Assembly: GCA_002376235.1 (NCBI GenBank)
Contig: DFNX01000016.1
Location: 1-64,000 of the forward strand
Reading direction: 5' to 3'
DNA length: 64,000 nt
DNA from: Neorhizobium sp. UBA3556
Lineage (GTDB): Bacteria > Pseudomonadota > Alphaproteobacteria > Rhizobiales > Rhizobiaceae
How positions within the stretch are numbered: the stretch's first letter is position 1; each line of letters begins with the position of its first letter. A program made the position numbers and the translations under genes. This document shows, in pieces, positions 8,242 to 16,859 of this stretch. The notes beneath the pieces were generated by a model, which had not been told where the DNA came from, did not search any database, and saw only the letters and a program-made list of their open reading frames with translations.

Positions 8242-8604
8242 ATGGCTACTCGGAAAGAAGCACTCACCAAGCGTGCGAGCCGTGTTCGCCGTCAGATCAA
8301 GAAGGTCGCAAATGGCCGTCCGCGTCTGTCGGTTCACCGCTCGTCCAAGAACATCTACGTACAGGTCATCGACGATGTGGCCGGCCGCACGCTTGCTGCA
8401 GCCTCCACGCTCGACGCCGACCTGCGCAAGTCGCTGAAGACCGGCGCGGACGTTGCAGCTGCTGCTGCCGTCGGCAAGCTGGTTGCAGAGCGCGCCTCCA
8501 AGGCTGGCGTGAAGGAAGTCGTGTTCGATCGCGGCGCCTTCATCTACCACGGCCGCATCAAGGCACTTGCTGAAGCTGCCCGCGAAGGCGGTCTGAGCTT
8601 CTAA
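8242..8604 (+). CDS. rplR: 50S ribosomal protein L18
   Basis: This 120-residue protein has a basic N-terminus (MATRKEALTKRASRVRRQ) and the L18 motifs RPRLSVHRSSKNIYVQ and VVFDRGAFIYHGRIKALAEAA (split here for length: VVFDRGAFIYHG, then RIKALAEAA). It binds 5S rRNA and brings it to the large subunit. A long stem-loop begins seven bases after its stop and separates it from rpsE. Confidence 0.98.
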   Translation: MATRKEALTKRASRVRRQIKKVANGRPRLSVHRSSKNIYVQVIDDVAGRTLAAASTLDADLRKSLKTGADVAAAAAVGKLVAERASKAGVKEVVFDRGAFIYHGRIKALAEAAREGGLSF

Positions 8605-8610
8605 GAAATT

Positions 8611-8647
8611 TTCGCCCGGTTTTCCTGAATAGGGGAGGCCGGGCGAA
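8611..8647 (+). terminator. Stem-loop between rplR and rpsE
   Basis: TTCGCCCGG (8611-8619) and CCGGGCGAA (8639-8647) form a perfect nine-pair stem around a 19-base loop that can fold further (CCT with AGG). No T-run follows. It could attenuate or process the mRNA inside the spc segment rather than end it. Confidence 0.4.
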
Positions 8648-8730
8648 ATGCGGTTTCTCCGCACCCCCCGGTCTTGATCGGGTTATCATCAACCTGCCGT
8701 TCCACCCGCAAAAGAAAAAGGAAAAGGACA

Positions 8731-9300
8731 ATGGCACAGGAAAGAAGAGGTTCGGGCAACGATCGCCAGAACCGCGAAGAACGCGATAGCGAATTCGTCG
8801 ACAAGTTGGTCGCGATCAACCGCGTCGCCAAGGTCGTCAAGGGCGGCCGTCGTTTCGGTTTTGCTGCTCTCGTCGTCGTCGGCGACCAGAAGGGCCGCGT
8901 TGGTTTCGGTCACGGCAAGGCTCGTGAAGTTCCGGAAGCAATCCGCAAGGCAACCGAATCGGCCAAGCGCGACCTGATCTTCGTACCGCTGCGCGACGGC
9001 CGTACGCTGCATCACGACGTTCATGGCCGTCACGGCGCCGGCAAGGTTCTGCTGCGCTCCGCCAAGGCTGGTACCGGTATCATCGCCGGTGGTCCGATGC
9101 GTGCAGTTTTCGAAACCCTCGGCATGCACGACGTCGTTGCAAAGTCGACCGGTTCTTCGAACCCGTACAACATGATCCGTGCAACGTTCGACGCTCTCAA
9201 GCACCAGGTGCATCCGAAGGACATCGCAGCTCAGCGCGGCATGAAGTATGCTACGCTGCAGGCTCGCCGTGCCGCTTCTGGCAATGCGTCGGAAGAATAA
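8731..9300 (+). CDS. rpsE: 30S ribosomal protein S5
   Basis: S5 has 189 residues from the ATG at 8731 (MAQERRGSGNDRQNREER). The frame is open upstream to 8674, but AAAAGGA just before 8731 and family length favour the shorter form. Conserved segments are RVAKVVKGGRRFGFAALVVVG and GHGKAREVPEAIRKA. S5 shapes the mRNA entry site and influences decoding accuracy. It lies after a 126-base structured gap and 14 bases before rpmD. Confidence 0.98.
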   Translation: MAQERRGSGNDRQNREERDSEFVDKLVAINRVAKVVKGGRRFGFAALVVVGDQKGRVGFGHGKAREVPEAIRKATESAKRDLIFVPLRDGRTLHHDVHGRHGAGKVLLRSAKAGTGIIAGGPMRAVFETLGMHDVVAKSTGSSNPYNMIRATFDALKHQVHPKDIAAQRGMKYATLQARRAASGNASEE

Positions 9301-9314
9301 GAGGAGTCTGACCC

Positions 9315-9524
9315 ATGGCTAAGGCTACGAAGAAGACTGAAGCAAAGACGATCACGGTCGAGCAGATCGGTTCGCCTATTCGCCGTCCGGCTATCCAGCG
9401 CGCAACGCTGGTCGGTCTGGGCCTCAACAAGATGCACCGGGTTCGCACGCTGGAAGATACGCCTTCCGTTCGTGGCATGATCCGGGCCGTCCAGCATCTC
9501 GTCCGCGTCGTCGACGAGAAGTGA
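9315..9524 (+). CDS. rpmD: 50S ribosomal protein L30
   Basis: This 69-residue protein carries the L30 core: QIGSPIRRPAIQRATLVGL, then GLNKMHRVRTLEDTPSVRGM. L30 is a small peripheral large-subunit protein that is absent from some bacteria but usual in alphaproteobacteria. The N-terminal lysine-rich extension (MAKATKKTEAKTITVEQ) is typical of rhizobial copies. AAGAGGAG precedes the ATG and rplO follows after ten bases. Confidence 0.97.
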   Translation: MAKATKKTEAKTITVEQIGSPIRRPAIQRATLVGLGLNKMHRVRTLEDTPSVRGMIRAVQHLVRVVDEK

Positions 9525-9534
9525 GGGTTTGATC

Positions 9535-10014
9535 ATGAAACTGAATGAGATCAAGGACAACGAAGGTTCGTCCAAGGACCGTATCCGCGTAGGTCGTGGT
9601 ATCGGTTCGGGTAAGGGCAAGACCGGTGGTCGTGGCGTCAAGGGTCAGAAGGCCCGTTCCGGCGTTGCCATCAACGGCTTCGAAGGCGGTCAGATGCCAA
9701 TCTACCGTCGCCTGCCGAAGCGCGGCTTCAACAACATCTTCGCTTCTGAATACGTCACCGTATCGCTCGGCCGTATCCAGACCGCGATCGATGCCGGCAA
9801 GCTCGACGCCAAAGCAACGGTTGATGCAGCAGCTCTCAAGGCTGCCGGCGTTATCCGTCGCGAAAAGGACGGCGTTCGCGTTCTGTCCGGTGGTGAACTG
9901 AAGGCAAAGCTTGCGATCGAAGTTGCCGGCGCCTCCAAGGCTGCCGTCGAAAAGATCGAAAAGGCTGGCGGTTCCGTCAAGCTTCTCGCTGTTGCTGAAA
10001 CTGCAGCAGAGTAA
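9535..10014 (+). CDS. rplO: 50S ribosomal protein L15
   Basis: L15 has 159 residues from the ATG at 9535 (MKLNEIKDNEGSSKDRIRVG), with GAGGG eight bases upstream; a TTG two codons earlier is less likely. It shows the glycine-rich RGIGSGKGKTGGRGVKGQKAR region that threads into the 23S rRNA. L15 joins late in assembly. A strong hairpin follows seven bases after the stop, so rplO appears to end a transcription unit. Confidence 0.98.
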   Translation: MKLNEIKDNEGSSKDRIRVGRGIGSGKGKTGGRGVKGQKARSGVAINGFEGGQMPIYRRLPKRGFNNIFASEYVTVSLGRIQTAIDAGKLDAKATVDAAALKAAGVIRREKDGVRVLSGGELKAKLAIEVAGASKAAVEKIEKAGGSVKLLAVAETAAE

Positions 10015-10020
10015 AACGTT

Positions 10021-10059
10021 TAAAATCGCCCGGTGTGTGCTTCACACCGGGCGATTTTA
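10021..10059 (+). terminator. Strong stem-loop between rplO and secY
   Basis: A perfect 16-pair inverted repeat (10021-10036 with 10044-10059, loop GTGCTTC) ends in a TTTTA stretch on the 3' arm. The A-rich start and T-rich end make it a likely bidirectional terminator. It would separate secY-adk from the upstream ribosomal genes, although in E. coli secY belongs to the same spc mRNA. The remaining bases to 10235 would then hold the secY promoter. Confidence 0.7.
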
Positions 10060-10235
10060 TGTCCATATGTGAGCCTCACGATTTGGCGGCCCCAATGGGC
10101 GCCGATCACATGAAAACAGGGTGAGGCACCCGATTGCTCCCGCAATCTCCGCGCCCGGTTTTTTGAACCAGAATTTGCGACCACTTTTCCGACCAGGCAT
10201 TTTGCGCCGGGGGAGGTGATCGGGCGGAGAAACGC

Positions 10236-11576
10236 ATGGCGTCTGCAGCGGAACAACTTGCCTCTAATCTCAATTTTTCGACCTTCGCCAAGGCAGAGGA
10301 TCTCAAGAAGCGGCTGTGGTTTACCCTCGCTGCTCTCCTCGTTTACCGCCTCGGCACGCATATTCCGCTTCCGGGCCTGAACCCTGAAGCTTATGCGCAG
10401 GCCTTCCGCGGCCAGGCAGGCGGTATTCTTGGTCTTTTCAATATGTTTGCCGGTGGCGCTGTCGAGCGTATGGCGATCTTTGCGCTCGGCATCATGCCGT
10501 ATATTTCCGCATCGATCATCGTGCAGCTGATGACCTCGGTCGTTCCTTCGCTTGAAGCCTTGAAAAAGGAAGGTGAAGCCGGCCGCAAGATCATCAACCA
10601 GTATACCCGTTACGGCACGGTGATTCTCGGTACGCTTCAGGCCTACGGTATTGCCGCCGGTCTCGAGAGCGGGCAGGGCATCGTCAACGATCCCGGCATG
10701 TTCTTCCGTCTGTCGACCGTGGTCACGCTTCTCGGCGGCACCATGTTCCTGATGTGGCTCGGTGAGCAGATCACCTCGCGCGGTATCGGCAACGGCATTT
10801 CGCTGATCATCTTCGCAGGTATCGCTGCAGGTCTTCCGTCCGCTCTTTCCGGAACGCTGGAACTCGGCCGTACCGGCGCTCTGTCGACCGGCCTTATCCT
10901 GGCAGTGATTCTCGTCGCGATCTTCGTCATCGGCCTGATCGTCTTCGTTGAGCGTGCCCAGCGTCGTCTTCTGATCCAGTATCCGAAGCGCCAGGTCGGC
11001 AACCGCATGTTCCAGGGCGACACTTCGCACCTGCCGCTCAAGCTCAACACGTCCGGTGTTATTCCGGCGATCTTTGCCTCGTCGCTGCTGCTTCTTCCCG
11101 CAACGGCTGCCGGCTTTGCAGGCAACTCCGACCTGCCTGCATGGGCAACTGCTGCCATTGCCGCGCTCGGCCATGGCCAGCCGCTGTTCATGCTGCTTTA
11201 CGGACTGCTGATCGCCTTCTTTGCCTTCTTCTACACGGCCATCGTCTTCAATCCGAAGGATACGGCCGACAACCTGAAGAAACACGGTGGTTTCATTCCG
11301 GGCATCCGTCCGGGCGAACGGACCGCCGAATATATTGACTATGTACTGACCCGCATCACAGTTATCGGTGCGATCTACCTCGTCTTCGTCTGCATTCTGC
11401 CAGAGTTTCTGATCGCCCGCACAGGCGTGCCATTAGCCCTTGGTGGTACTTCGCTTTTGATTGTTGTCAGTGTAACCCTTGATACGGTTGCTCAGATTCA
11501 AGGACATCTCATCGCGCAGCAGTATGAGGGTCTGATCAAAAAGTCGAAGCTGCGCGGAGGAAAGAGGGGACGATGA
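10236..11576 (+). CDS. secY: Protein translocase subunit SecY
   Basis: This 446-residue inner-membrane protein has the ten hydrophobic segments of SecY, the conserved N-terminal YRLGTHIPLPGLNPEA and the C-terminal cytosolic motif FNPKDTADNLKKHGGFIPGIRPG. SecY forms the channel through which SecA- and ribosome-driven substrates cross or enter the membrane. GGAG lies seven bases before the ATG. It overlaps adk by four bases (ATGA), so the two are co-translated. A terminator-like hairpin separates it from rplO. Confidence 0.99.
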   Translation: MASAAEQLASNLNFSTFAKAEDLKKRLWFTLAALLVYRLGTHIPLPGLNPEAYAQAFRGQAGGILGLFNMFAGGAVERMAIFALGIMPYISASIIVQLMTSVVPSLEALKKEGEAGRKIINQYTRYGTVILGTLQAYGIAAGLESGQGIVNDPGMFFRLSTVVTLLGGTMFLMWLGEQITSRGIGNGISLIIFAGIAAGLPSALSGTLELGRTGALSTGLILAVILVAIFVIGLIVFVERAQRRLLIQYPKRQVGNRMFQGDTSHLPLKLNTSGVIPAIFASSLLLLPATAAGFAGNSDLPAWATAAIAALGHGQPLFMLLYGLLIAFFAFFYTAIVFNPKDTADNLKKHGGFIPGIRPGERTAEYIDYVLTRITVIGAIYLVFVCILPEFLIARTGVPLALGGTSLLIVVSVTLDTVAQIQGHLIAQQYEGLIKKSKLRGGKRGR

Positions 11577-12157
11577 GACTTATATTCTTGGGGCCACCCG
11601 GCGCCGGTAAGGGTACGCAGGCAAAGCTGCTGACTGAGAAATACGGAATTCCGCAGCTTTCCACGGGTGACATGCTTCGTGCCGCCAAGGAAGCAGGAAC
11701 CGAGATCGGTCTGAAGGCGAAGGCGGTCATGGATGCCGGCCAGCTGGTCTCCGACGATATCGTCAACGCCATCGTCGCTGAGCGTATCGATCTCGACGAC
11801 TGTTCGAATGGTTTCATCCTCGATGGATATCCGCGCACCGTGCCCCAGGCCATCGCGCTGGAAAAGATGTTGCAGGAAAAGGGCTGCCCTCTGGATGCAG
11901 TCATTGAACTGAAGGTGGACGAGGGGGCTCTGATGGGCCGAATCGAAAACCGCGTGGCCGAAACCATCGCCGCTGGCGGCAAGGTTCGCGCCGACGATAT
12001 GCCTGAAGCCTTCAAGAAGCGTCTGGTTGAATATCGTGAAAAGACTGCTCCGCTCTCGGCTCATTATGAGCAGACCGGTCAGTTGAAGGCGATCGACGGC
12101 ATGGCTGACGTGAAGGCCGTGACCGCCGAAATCGAAAAGACCCTGTCGGCTCTTTGA
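11573..12157 (+). CDS. adk: Adenylate kinase
   Basis: This 194-residue enzyme interconverts ATP + AMP and 2 ADP in the cytosol. The P-loop GPPGAGKGTQ lies at residues 7-16, and the AMP-site motif LDGYPRT and the Arg of FKKRLVEYREKTAPL are present. It has the short LID form (RVAETIAAGGKVRADD) found in many alphaproteobacteria rather than the longer zinc-type LID. The start overlaps the secY stop. A 239-base gap follows before rpsM. Confidence 0.98.
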   Translation: MRLIFLGPPGAGKGTQAKLLTEKYGIPQLSTGDMLRAAKEAGTEIGLKAKAVMDAGQLVSDDIVNAIVAERIDLDDCSNGFILDGYPRTVPQAIALEKMLQEKGCPLDAVIELKVDEGALMGRIENRVAETIAAGGKVRADDMPEAFKKRLVEYREKTAPLSAHYEQTGQLKAIDGMADVKAVTAEIEKTLSAL

Positions 12158-12396
12158 GCTGTCATAGGTCTGTTAAAGAATCTCGGGCTCGGCGGTTGCA
12201 ATTCAGCGCTGATTCCGTTAAACACCGCGCCAACTCGCGACAGATTTGAGCGATTGGCGCGGATTTCCGCAAGGATATCCGGGGCTGGTCGTTTTGATCT
12301 GTCTCGTTTGGTGTTGTTGAACTGGTGGCCTTGATCAGGCTGCTATCATGGAAAGTACCGCTTGCCGGATGGCAACCGGAACGAAGGAGAATAGAC

Positions 12397-12765
12397 GTGG
12401 CACGTATCGCTGGCGTCAACATCCCGACTGCGAAGCGCGTTGTTATCGCGCTGACCTACATTCACGGGATCGGCCCGAAATTTGCGCAGGAAATCATGGA
12501 CAAGGTCGGTCTTCCGGCTGAAAAGCGCGTCCATCAGCTGACGGACTCTGAAATTCTTCAGATCCGCGAAACCATTGACCGCGACTACGCCGTCGAGGGT
12601 GATCTTCGTCGCGAAACCGCGATGAACATCAAGCGCCTCATGGACCTCGGCTGCTACCGTGGTCTGCGTCACCGTCGTGGCCTTCCGGTCCGCGGTCAGC
12701 GCACCCACACCAATGCTCGTACCCGTAAGGGTCCGGCAAAGGCAATCGCCGGTAAGAAGAAGTAA
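12397..12765 (+). CDS. rpsM: 30S ribosomal protein S13
   Basis: S13 has 122 residues from a GTG start at 12397 (reads ARIAGVNIPTAKRVV after the initiator), with AAGGAG ten bases upstream. The open frame runs back to 12325, but that part does not resemble S13. The C-terminal LPVRGQRTHTNARTRKGP motif contacts P-site tRNA. S13 is the first gene of the alpha operon segment. The 239-base gap before it shows a short TTGCC-GGCAA stem near the start but no gene. Confidence 0.98.
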   Translation: MARIAGVNIPTAKRVVIALTYIHGIGPKFAQEIMDKVGLPAEKRVHQLTDSEILQIRETIDRDYAVEGDLRRETAMNIKRLMDLGCYRGLRHRRGLPVRGQRTHTNARTRKGPAKAIAGKKK

Positions 12766-12887
12766 TTCTGAGGCATTAGCCAATAGGCATTGCGCGCGAG
12801 CTCAATTGTCTGCTGCCTAAAACCTACTGCCTCTCAAGGTGGAGCCGCTGGAACTACGGCGGTGCAGAGATCAACGAAAGGGATAAA

Positions 12888-13277
12888 ATGGCCAAGGAAG
12901 CCACCCGCGTTCGTCGTCGCGAACGCAAGAATATCACGTCGGGCGTTGCCCACGTCAATTCTACCTTCAACAACACCATGATCACCATCACCGACGCGCA
13001 GGGCAATGCTATTGCCTGGTCGTCTGCCGGTGCAAAGGGCTTCAAGGGTTCGCGTAAGTCGACCCCGTTTGCTGCCCAGATCGCCGCTGAAGACTGCGCC
13101 AAGAAGGCTCAGGAACACGGCATGAAGTCGCTCGAAGTTGAAGTTTGCGGCCCGGGTTCCGGCCGTGAATCGGCTCTGCGCGCACTCCAGGCTGCCGGTT
13201 TCATGATCACTTCCATTCGCGACGTCACGCCGATCCCGCACAACGGCTGCCGCCCGCGCAAGAAGCGCCGCGTCTAA
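12888..13277 (+). CDS. rpsK: 30S ribosomal protein S11
   Basis: This 129-residue protein has the S11 motifs: GVAHVNSTFNNTMITITDAQ and the C-terminal TPIPHNGCRPRKKRRV. It lies on the platform of the small subunit beside the Shine-Dalgarno helix. AAAGGG precedes the ATG. It is 122 bases after rpsM and 173 before rpoA. No rpsD lies between rpsK and rpoA, which is usual in alphaproteobacteria. Confidence 0.99.
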   Translation: MAKEATRVRRRERKNITSGVAHVNSTFNNTMITITDAQGNAIAWSSAGAKGFKGSRKSTPFAAQIAAEDCAKKAQEHGMKSLEVEVCGPGSGRESALRALQAAGFMITSIRDVTPIPHNGCRPRKKRRV

Positions 13278-13450
13278 TGGACGTATTGGGGCTCGCTTTC
13301 AAGCGAGCGCCATCTGAACTCGGTAATAGCCGCTTTGTCTCTTGCAGGGGCCGAGGCGGCTTTCACCGTATCGCCGGAGGGTTACTTTCGGTGTTCCTCG
13401 TGCTCGGTTGCCACGATTGGATGGTGGCAACGAACGGAAGGTAGTAGGTC

Positions 13451-14461
13451 ATGATCCAGAAGAACTGGCAGGAATTGATTAAGCCGAACAAGGTGGAGTT
13501 CACCTCGTCCGGTCGTACTAAGGCAACGCTTGTTGCTGAACCTCTTGAGCGCGGCTTCGGCCTGACGCTCGGCAACGCGCTTCGTCGCGTGCTTCTGTCG
13601 TCGCTCCGCGGTGCAGCCGTCACTGCTGTCCAGATCGACGGCGTCCTGCACGAGTTCTCCTCCATCCCGGGCGTCCGGGAGGATGTGACGGACATCGTGC
13701 TCAACATCAAGGAAATCGCCATCAAGATGGACGGCGATGACCCGAAGCGTATGGTCGTGCGCAAGCAGGGCCCCGGCGCTGTTACCGCTGGCGACATCCA
13801 GACGGTTGGCGACATCGAGATCCTGAACCCCGACCACGTGATCTGCACGCTGGACGAAGGCGCGGAGATCCGCATGGAATTCACGGTCAACAACGGCAAG
13901 GGTTATGTCCCGGCCGAGCGTAACCGTGCAGAGGATGCACCGATCGGTCTCATTCCGGTCGACAGCCTCTACTCGCCGGTCAAGAAAGTGTCCTACAAGG
14001 TGGAAAACACCCGCGAAGGCCAGGTTCTCGACTACGACAAGCTGACCATGACCATTGAAACCGATGGTTCGGTCACTGGTGAAGACGCCGTAGCCTTCGC
14101 CGCCCGCATTCTTCAGGACCAGCTGTCGGTCTTCGTCAACTTCGACGAGCCGCAGAAGGAACAGGAAGAGGAATCCGTCACCGAACTCGCGTTCAACCCG
14201 GCGCTCCTCAAGAAGGTCGACGAACTGGAACTTTCCGTCCGTTCGGCCAACTGCCTGAAGAACGACAACATCGTTTATATCGGCGACCTCATCCAGAAGA
14301 CCGAGGCGGAAATGCTCCGCACTCCGAACTTTGGTCGCAAGTCGCTGAACGAGATCAAGGAAGTACTGGCATCCATGGGCCTCCATCTTGGTATGGAAGT
14401 TCCTGCATGGCCGCCGGAAAACATCGAAGATCTCGCTAAGCGTTACGAAGACCAATACTAA
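13451..14461 (+). CDS. rpoA: RNA polymerase subunit alpha
   Basis: This 336-residue protein has an N-terminal dimerisation domain (ERGFGLTLGNALRRVLLSSL, then GAAVTAVQIDGV) and a C-terminal domain that contacts UP elements and activators (RSANCLKNDNIVYIGDL, TPNFGRKSLNEIKEVL). A short acidic linker (EQEEESV) joins them. The length is typical of alphaproteobacteria. It lies between rpsK and rplQ in the alpha operon, with AAGGTAG upstream of the ATG. Confidence 0.99.
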   Translation: MIQKNWQELIKPNKVEFTSSGRTKATLVAEPLERGFGLTLGNALRRVLLSSLRGAAVTAVQIDGVLHEFSSIPGVREDVTDIVLNIKEIAIKMDGDDPKRMVVRKQGPGAVTAGDIQTVGDIEILNPDHVICTLDEGAEIRMEFTVNNGKGYVPAERNRAEDAPIGLIPVDSLYSPVKKVSYKVENTREGQVLDYDKLTMTIETDGSVTGEDAVAFAARILQDQLSVFVNFDEPQKEQEEESVTELAFNPALLKKVDELELSVRSANCLKNDNIVYIGDLIQKTEAEMLRTPNFGRKSLNEIKEVLASMGLHLGMEVPAWPPENIEDLAKRYEDQY

Positions 14462-14506
14462 CAAGTCATACTGCAGGCGAATGCCTGCAAGTGAAGGAGA
14501 CCAGAT

Positions 14507-14932
14507 ATGCGTCACGCAAAAGCCGGCCGCAAGCTTAACCGCACCGCAAGCCACCGTAAGGCTATGTTCACCAACATGGCTGCATCGCTCATCACCCATG
14601 AGCAGATCGTAACCACCCTGCCGAAGGCGAAGGAAATTCGCCCGATCGTCGAAAAGCTCGTCACGCTCGGTAAGCGCGGCGATCTGCACGCTCGTCGTCA
14701 GGCAGTTTCCCAGGTTCAGGACCAGGACGCCGTTCGCAAGCTGTTCGACGTCATCGCTTCCCGTTACGCAACCCGCAACGGCGGCTACCTGCGTATCATG
14801 AAGGCTGGCTACCGTCAGGGCGACAACGCTCCCATGGCTGTCATCGAGTTCGTTGAACGCGACGTCACTGCCAAGGGCGCAGCCGACAAGGCTCGCGTTG
14901 CCGCTGAAGCAGAAGCTGCTGAAGCCGCTTAA
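14507..14932 (+). CDS. rplQ: 50S ribosomal protein L17
   Basis: This 141-residue protein begins MRHAKAGRKLNRTASHRKAM and has the conserved ITTLPKAKE-like segment (VTTLPKAKEIRP). L17 sits near the tunnel exit. An Ala/Glu-rich C-terminal tail (AAEAEAAEAA) extends beyond the core, as in other rhizobia. GAAGGAGA precedes the start. A terminator follows, so it closes the ribosomal cluster. Confidence 0.99.
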   Translation: MRHAKAGRKLNRTASHRKAMFTNMAASLITHEQIVTTLPKAKEIRPIVEKLVTLGKRGDLHARRQAVSQVQDQDAVRKLFDVIASRYATRNGGYLRIMKAGYRQGDNAPMAVIEFVERDVTAKGAADKARVAAEAEAAEAA

Positions 14933-14956
14933 TATCGAACTTTGATCGACAATTTT

Positions 14957-14985
14957 AAGGCCGGGTGGAAACGCCCGGCCTTTTC
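14957..14985 (+). terminator. Terminator of the alpha operon
   Basis: AAGGCCGGG (14957-14965) pairs with CCCGGCCTT (14974-14982) and is followed by TTTTCTT. This is a good rho-independent terminator directly after rplQ. Confidence 0.88.
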
Positions 14986-15010
14986 TTATGCCAAGGAATG
15001 AGGAGCGTTA

Positions 15011-15421
15011 ATGACGGGCAGGCTATCGAAGCGTATCGGACGCGCTATCGCTGTTTTCTTTGTGATCGCTGCAGGCCTGGCACTGCGCCGTTTCGGCTAT
15101 GATTTCGGCATGCCGTTCTCGGTCGTCAAATACGGCGGTTCCATTCTCTGGGGAGCCATGGTCTTCCTGCTCGTTGGTGTTTTGTCGGGCGCGGCGAGGG
15201 GTTGGCTTGTTGTGCTGATTGCCTTGGCCATCGCAATGACCGTCGAATTCTCTCGCCTCTACCACACGCCGACGCTCGACACCTTTCGGCTGACCGCGGC
15301 CGGCAAGCTTTTGCTCGGGCGGGTCTTTTCGTTATGGAATATTCTGGCCTATGCCGCGGGCATCTCGGGCGCGGCGCTCATCGAACTGCGCTTTACTCGG
15401 GAACGTCAATCCGGCGTTTGA
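15011..15421 (+). CDS. DUF2809 family membrane protein
   Basis: This 136-residue protein is mostly hydrophobic, with four likely membrane segments, and has the DUF2809 pattern EFSRLYHTPTLDTFRLT followed by GKLLLGRVFSLWNILAY. The function of the family is not known. GAGGAG lies before the ATG. Its last 29 bases overlap the end of the convergent DUF817 gene, so the two share a 3' region. Confidence 0.75.
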   Translation: MTGRLSKRIGRAIAVFFVIAAGLALRRFGYDFGMPFSVVKYGGSILWGAMVFLLVGVLSGAARGWLVVLIALAIAMTVEFSRLYHTPTLDTFRLTAAGKLLLGRVFSLWNILAYAAGISGAALIELRFTRERQSGV

Positions 15422-16268
15422 TATGTTTCAGATGCGCGACGATGGTGAAGGTCATGATCACCAGCAGTGACCAGGAGCTCCATTTGCCGATATGCACCGC
15501 CGACCACGCACCGATCTGGTTGGGATAGCTCCATATGCCGAAGAAGGTGGAGATGTTTTCCGCAAGCCAGATGAAAAAGCCGATGAGCACGAAGGCGAGA
15601 AGCAGCGGCATTTTCCGATCACGATCATAGGGGCGAAAGGTCACTGTGGTACGGGCGTAAAGTCCGAGTGCACATGCGGCGATATACCAGCGATAATCGC
15701 CGATGAAATGATGCGTGAAGAAATTGCCGTAGATTGCGAGAGCGACAAGCGTCGCCATCCAATAGCTGGGATGATGGGTGATCCGCAGGTCGAACAGGCG
15801 CCATGCCTGGATGATGTAGCTGCCGACGGCGGCATACATGAAGCCGGAAAACAGCGGTACACCGAGGACCTTCGTATAGGCGAAATCGGGATAGGACCAG
15901 GACTGGATGCTGCCGGATGTCTTGAACACTTCCAGCGCAAACCCGACGATATGAAACAACCCGATCGCCTTGGCTTCATCCCAGGTTTCCAGCTTGCTCC
16001 AGATCATGAAGAACTGAATGGCAAGAGCGATGACCAGCAGTGCATCATATCGCGGAAGACCGAGAATTCCTGCCTTGGGCACGAGAAAGATGGAAACGAA
16101 GAACAATCCGGCAAACAGGCAGGCTCGTGCCTCCTTGATGCCAAAATAGAGAAATTCGATCACGAACCGGAGAACCCCACGCAACTCTCCCCAAGGGCGC
16201 AGATCGCATAGATAGGCATCGAGAACCGATAGTCTGCTACCGCCTGTTGCCGTATCTGTCGCCGTCAT
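15393..16268 (-). CDS. DUF817 family membrane protein
   Basis: This 291-residue membrane protein, started at 16268 where GGAGAG precedes the ATG, has about eight hydrophobic segments and matches what I know of DUF817: an aromatic-rich pattern with EARACLFAGLFF, GIWSYPNQIGAWSAVHIGKWSSW (split: GIWSYPNQIGAW, SAVHIGKWSSW). The role is unknown. It converges on the DUF2809 gene. The open frame extends upstream to 16349 but without family similarity. Confidence 0.75.
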   Translation of the reverse strand: MTATDTATGGSRLSVLDAYLCDLRPWGELRGVLRFVIEFLYFGIKEARACLFAGLFFVSIFLVPKAGILGLPRYDALLVIALAIQFFMIWSKLETWDEAKAIGLFHIVGFALEVFKTSGSIQSWSYPDFAYTKVLGVPLFSGFMYAAVGSYIIQAWRLFDLRITHHPSYWMATLVALAIYGNFFTHHFIGDYRWYIAACALGLYARTTVTFRPYDRDRKMPLLLAFVLIGFFIWLAENISTFFGIWSYPNQIGAWSAVHIGKWSSWSLLVIMTFTIVAHLKHIKRRIDVPE

Positions 16269-16418
16269 GCCATGCTCTCCGAAACCGCACCTGGAATGGA
16301 GCGCGAACTTGGCGCTGTCAAGACAGGCAGGATAGGGAGAGCAGGGCATCGTCAGTAGACGATGCGATCTGCTGCGTTATGATGATTGGCATCTGTTGGC
16401 GAGGAGGAGGCCCGGCTC

Positions 16419-16850
16419 ATGGATGCCAATAAAAGGTCCAGTACAATCAAACCGAAGCTTCTGGCGGGCGGAAATCCCCAGATACCTAAAGGCTATGGCA
16501 ACGAACCGGTGCAAGCCTATATCGCCGCGATGCCGGACTGGAAAGGCGATGTCGGACGAAAGCTGGACGCGCTTGTGGAACGCACGGTTCCAGGTGTCGC
16601 CAAGGCGATAAAGTGGAACACGCCGCTTTACGGCATTGAGGGGCAGGGCTGGTTTCTCGGTTTTCATTGCTTCAACCGATATGTGAAGCTTACCTTCTTC
16701 CGCGGCTCGTCGCTTGATCCTGTTCCGCCGGAAAACTCCCGGACACCGGAAACGCGCTATTTCCATATCCATGAAGTCGACGAATGGAACGAGGCGCAAC
16801 TTGAAACCTGGATCAGGCAGGCGAGCCTGTTGCCCGGCGAAAAATTATAG
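16419..16850 (+). CDS. DUF1801 domain protein
   Basis: The start at 16419 is chosen because GAGGAGGAGG lies eight bases upstream; the open frame extends to a TTG at 16386. The 143-residue protein shows the DUF1801 pattern: a helical start (PVQAYIAAMPDWKGDVGRKL), then IKWNTPLYG and a beta-rich YVKLTFFRG segment. Relatives include the YdhG/frataxin-like fold; function is unproven. It stands directly before a second DUF1801 gene, nine bases away, probably in one operon. Confidence 0.78.
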   Translation: MDANKRSSTIKPKLLAGGNPQIPKGYGNEPVQAYIAAMPDWKGDVGRKLDALVERTVPGVAKAIKWNTPLYGIEGQGWFLGFHCFNRYVKLTFFRGSSLDPVPPENSRTPETRYFHIHEVDEWNEAQLETWIRQASLLPGEKL

Positions 16851-16859
16851 GATGACGCC

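Noticed and set aside
6919..8664. A 581-codon minus-strand frame across ribosomal protein genes
   Set aside because: It runs antisense through five conserved genes and is explained by codon bias.
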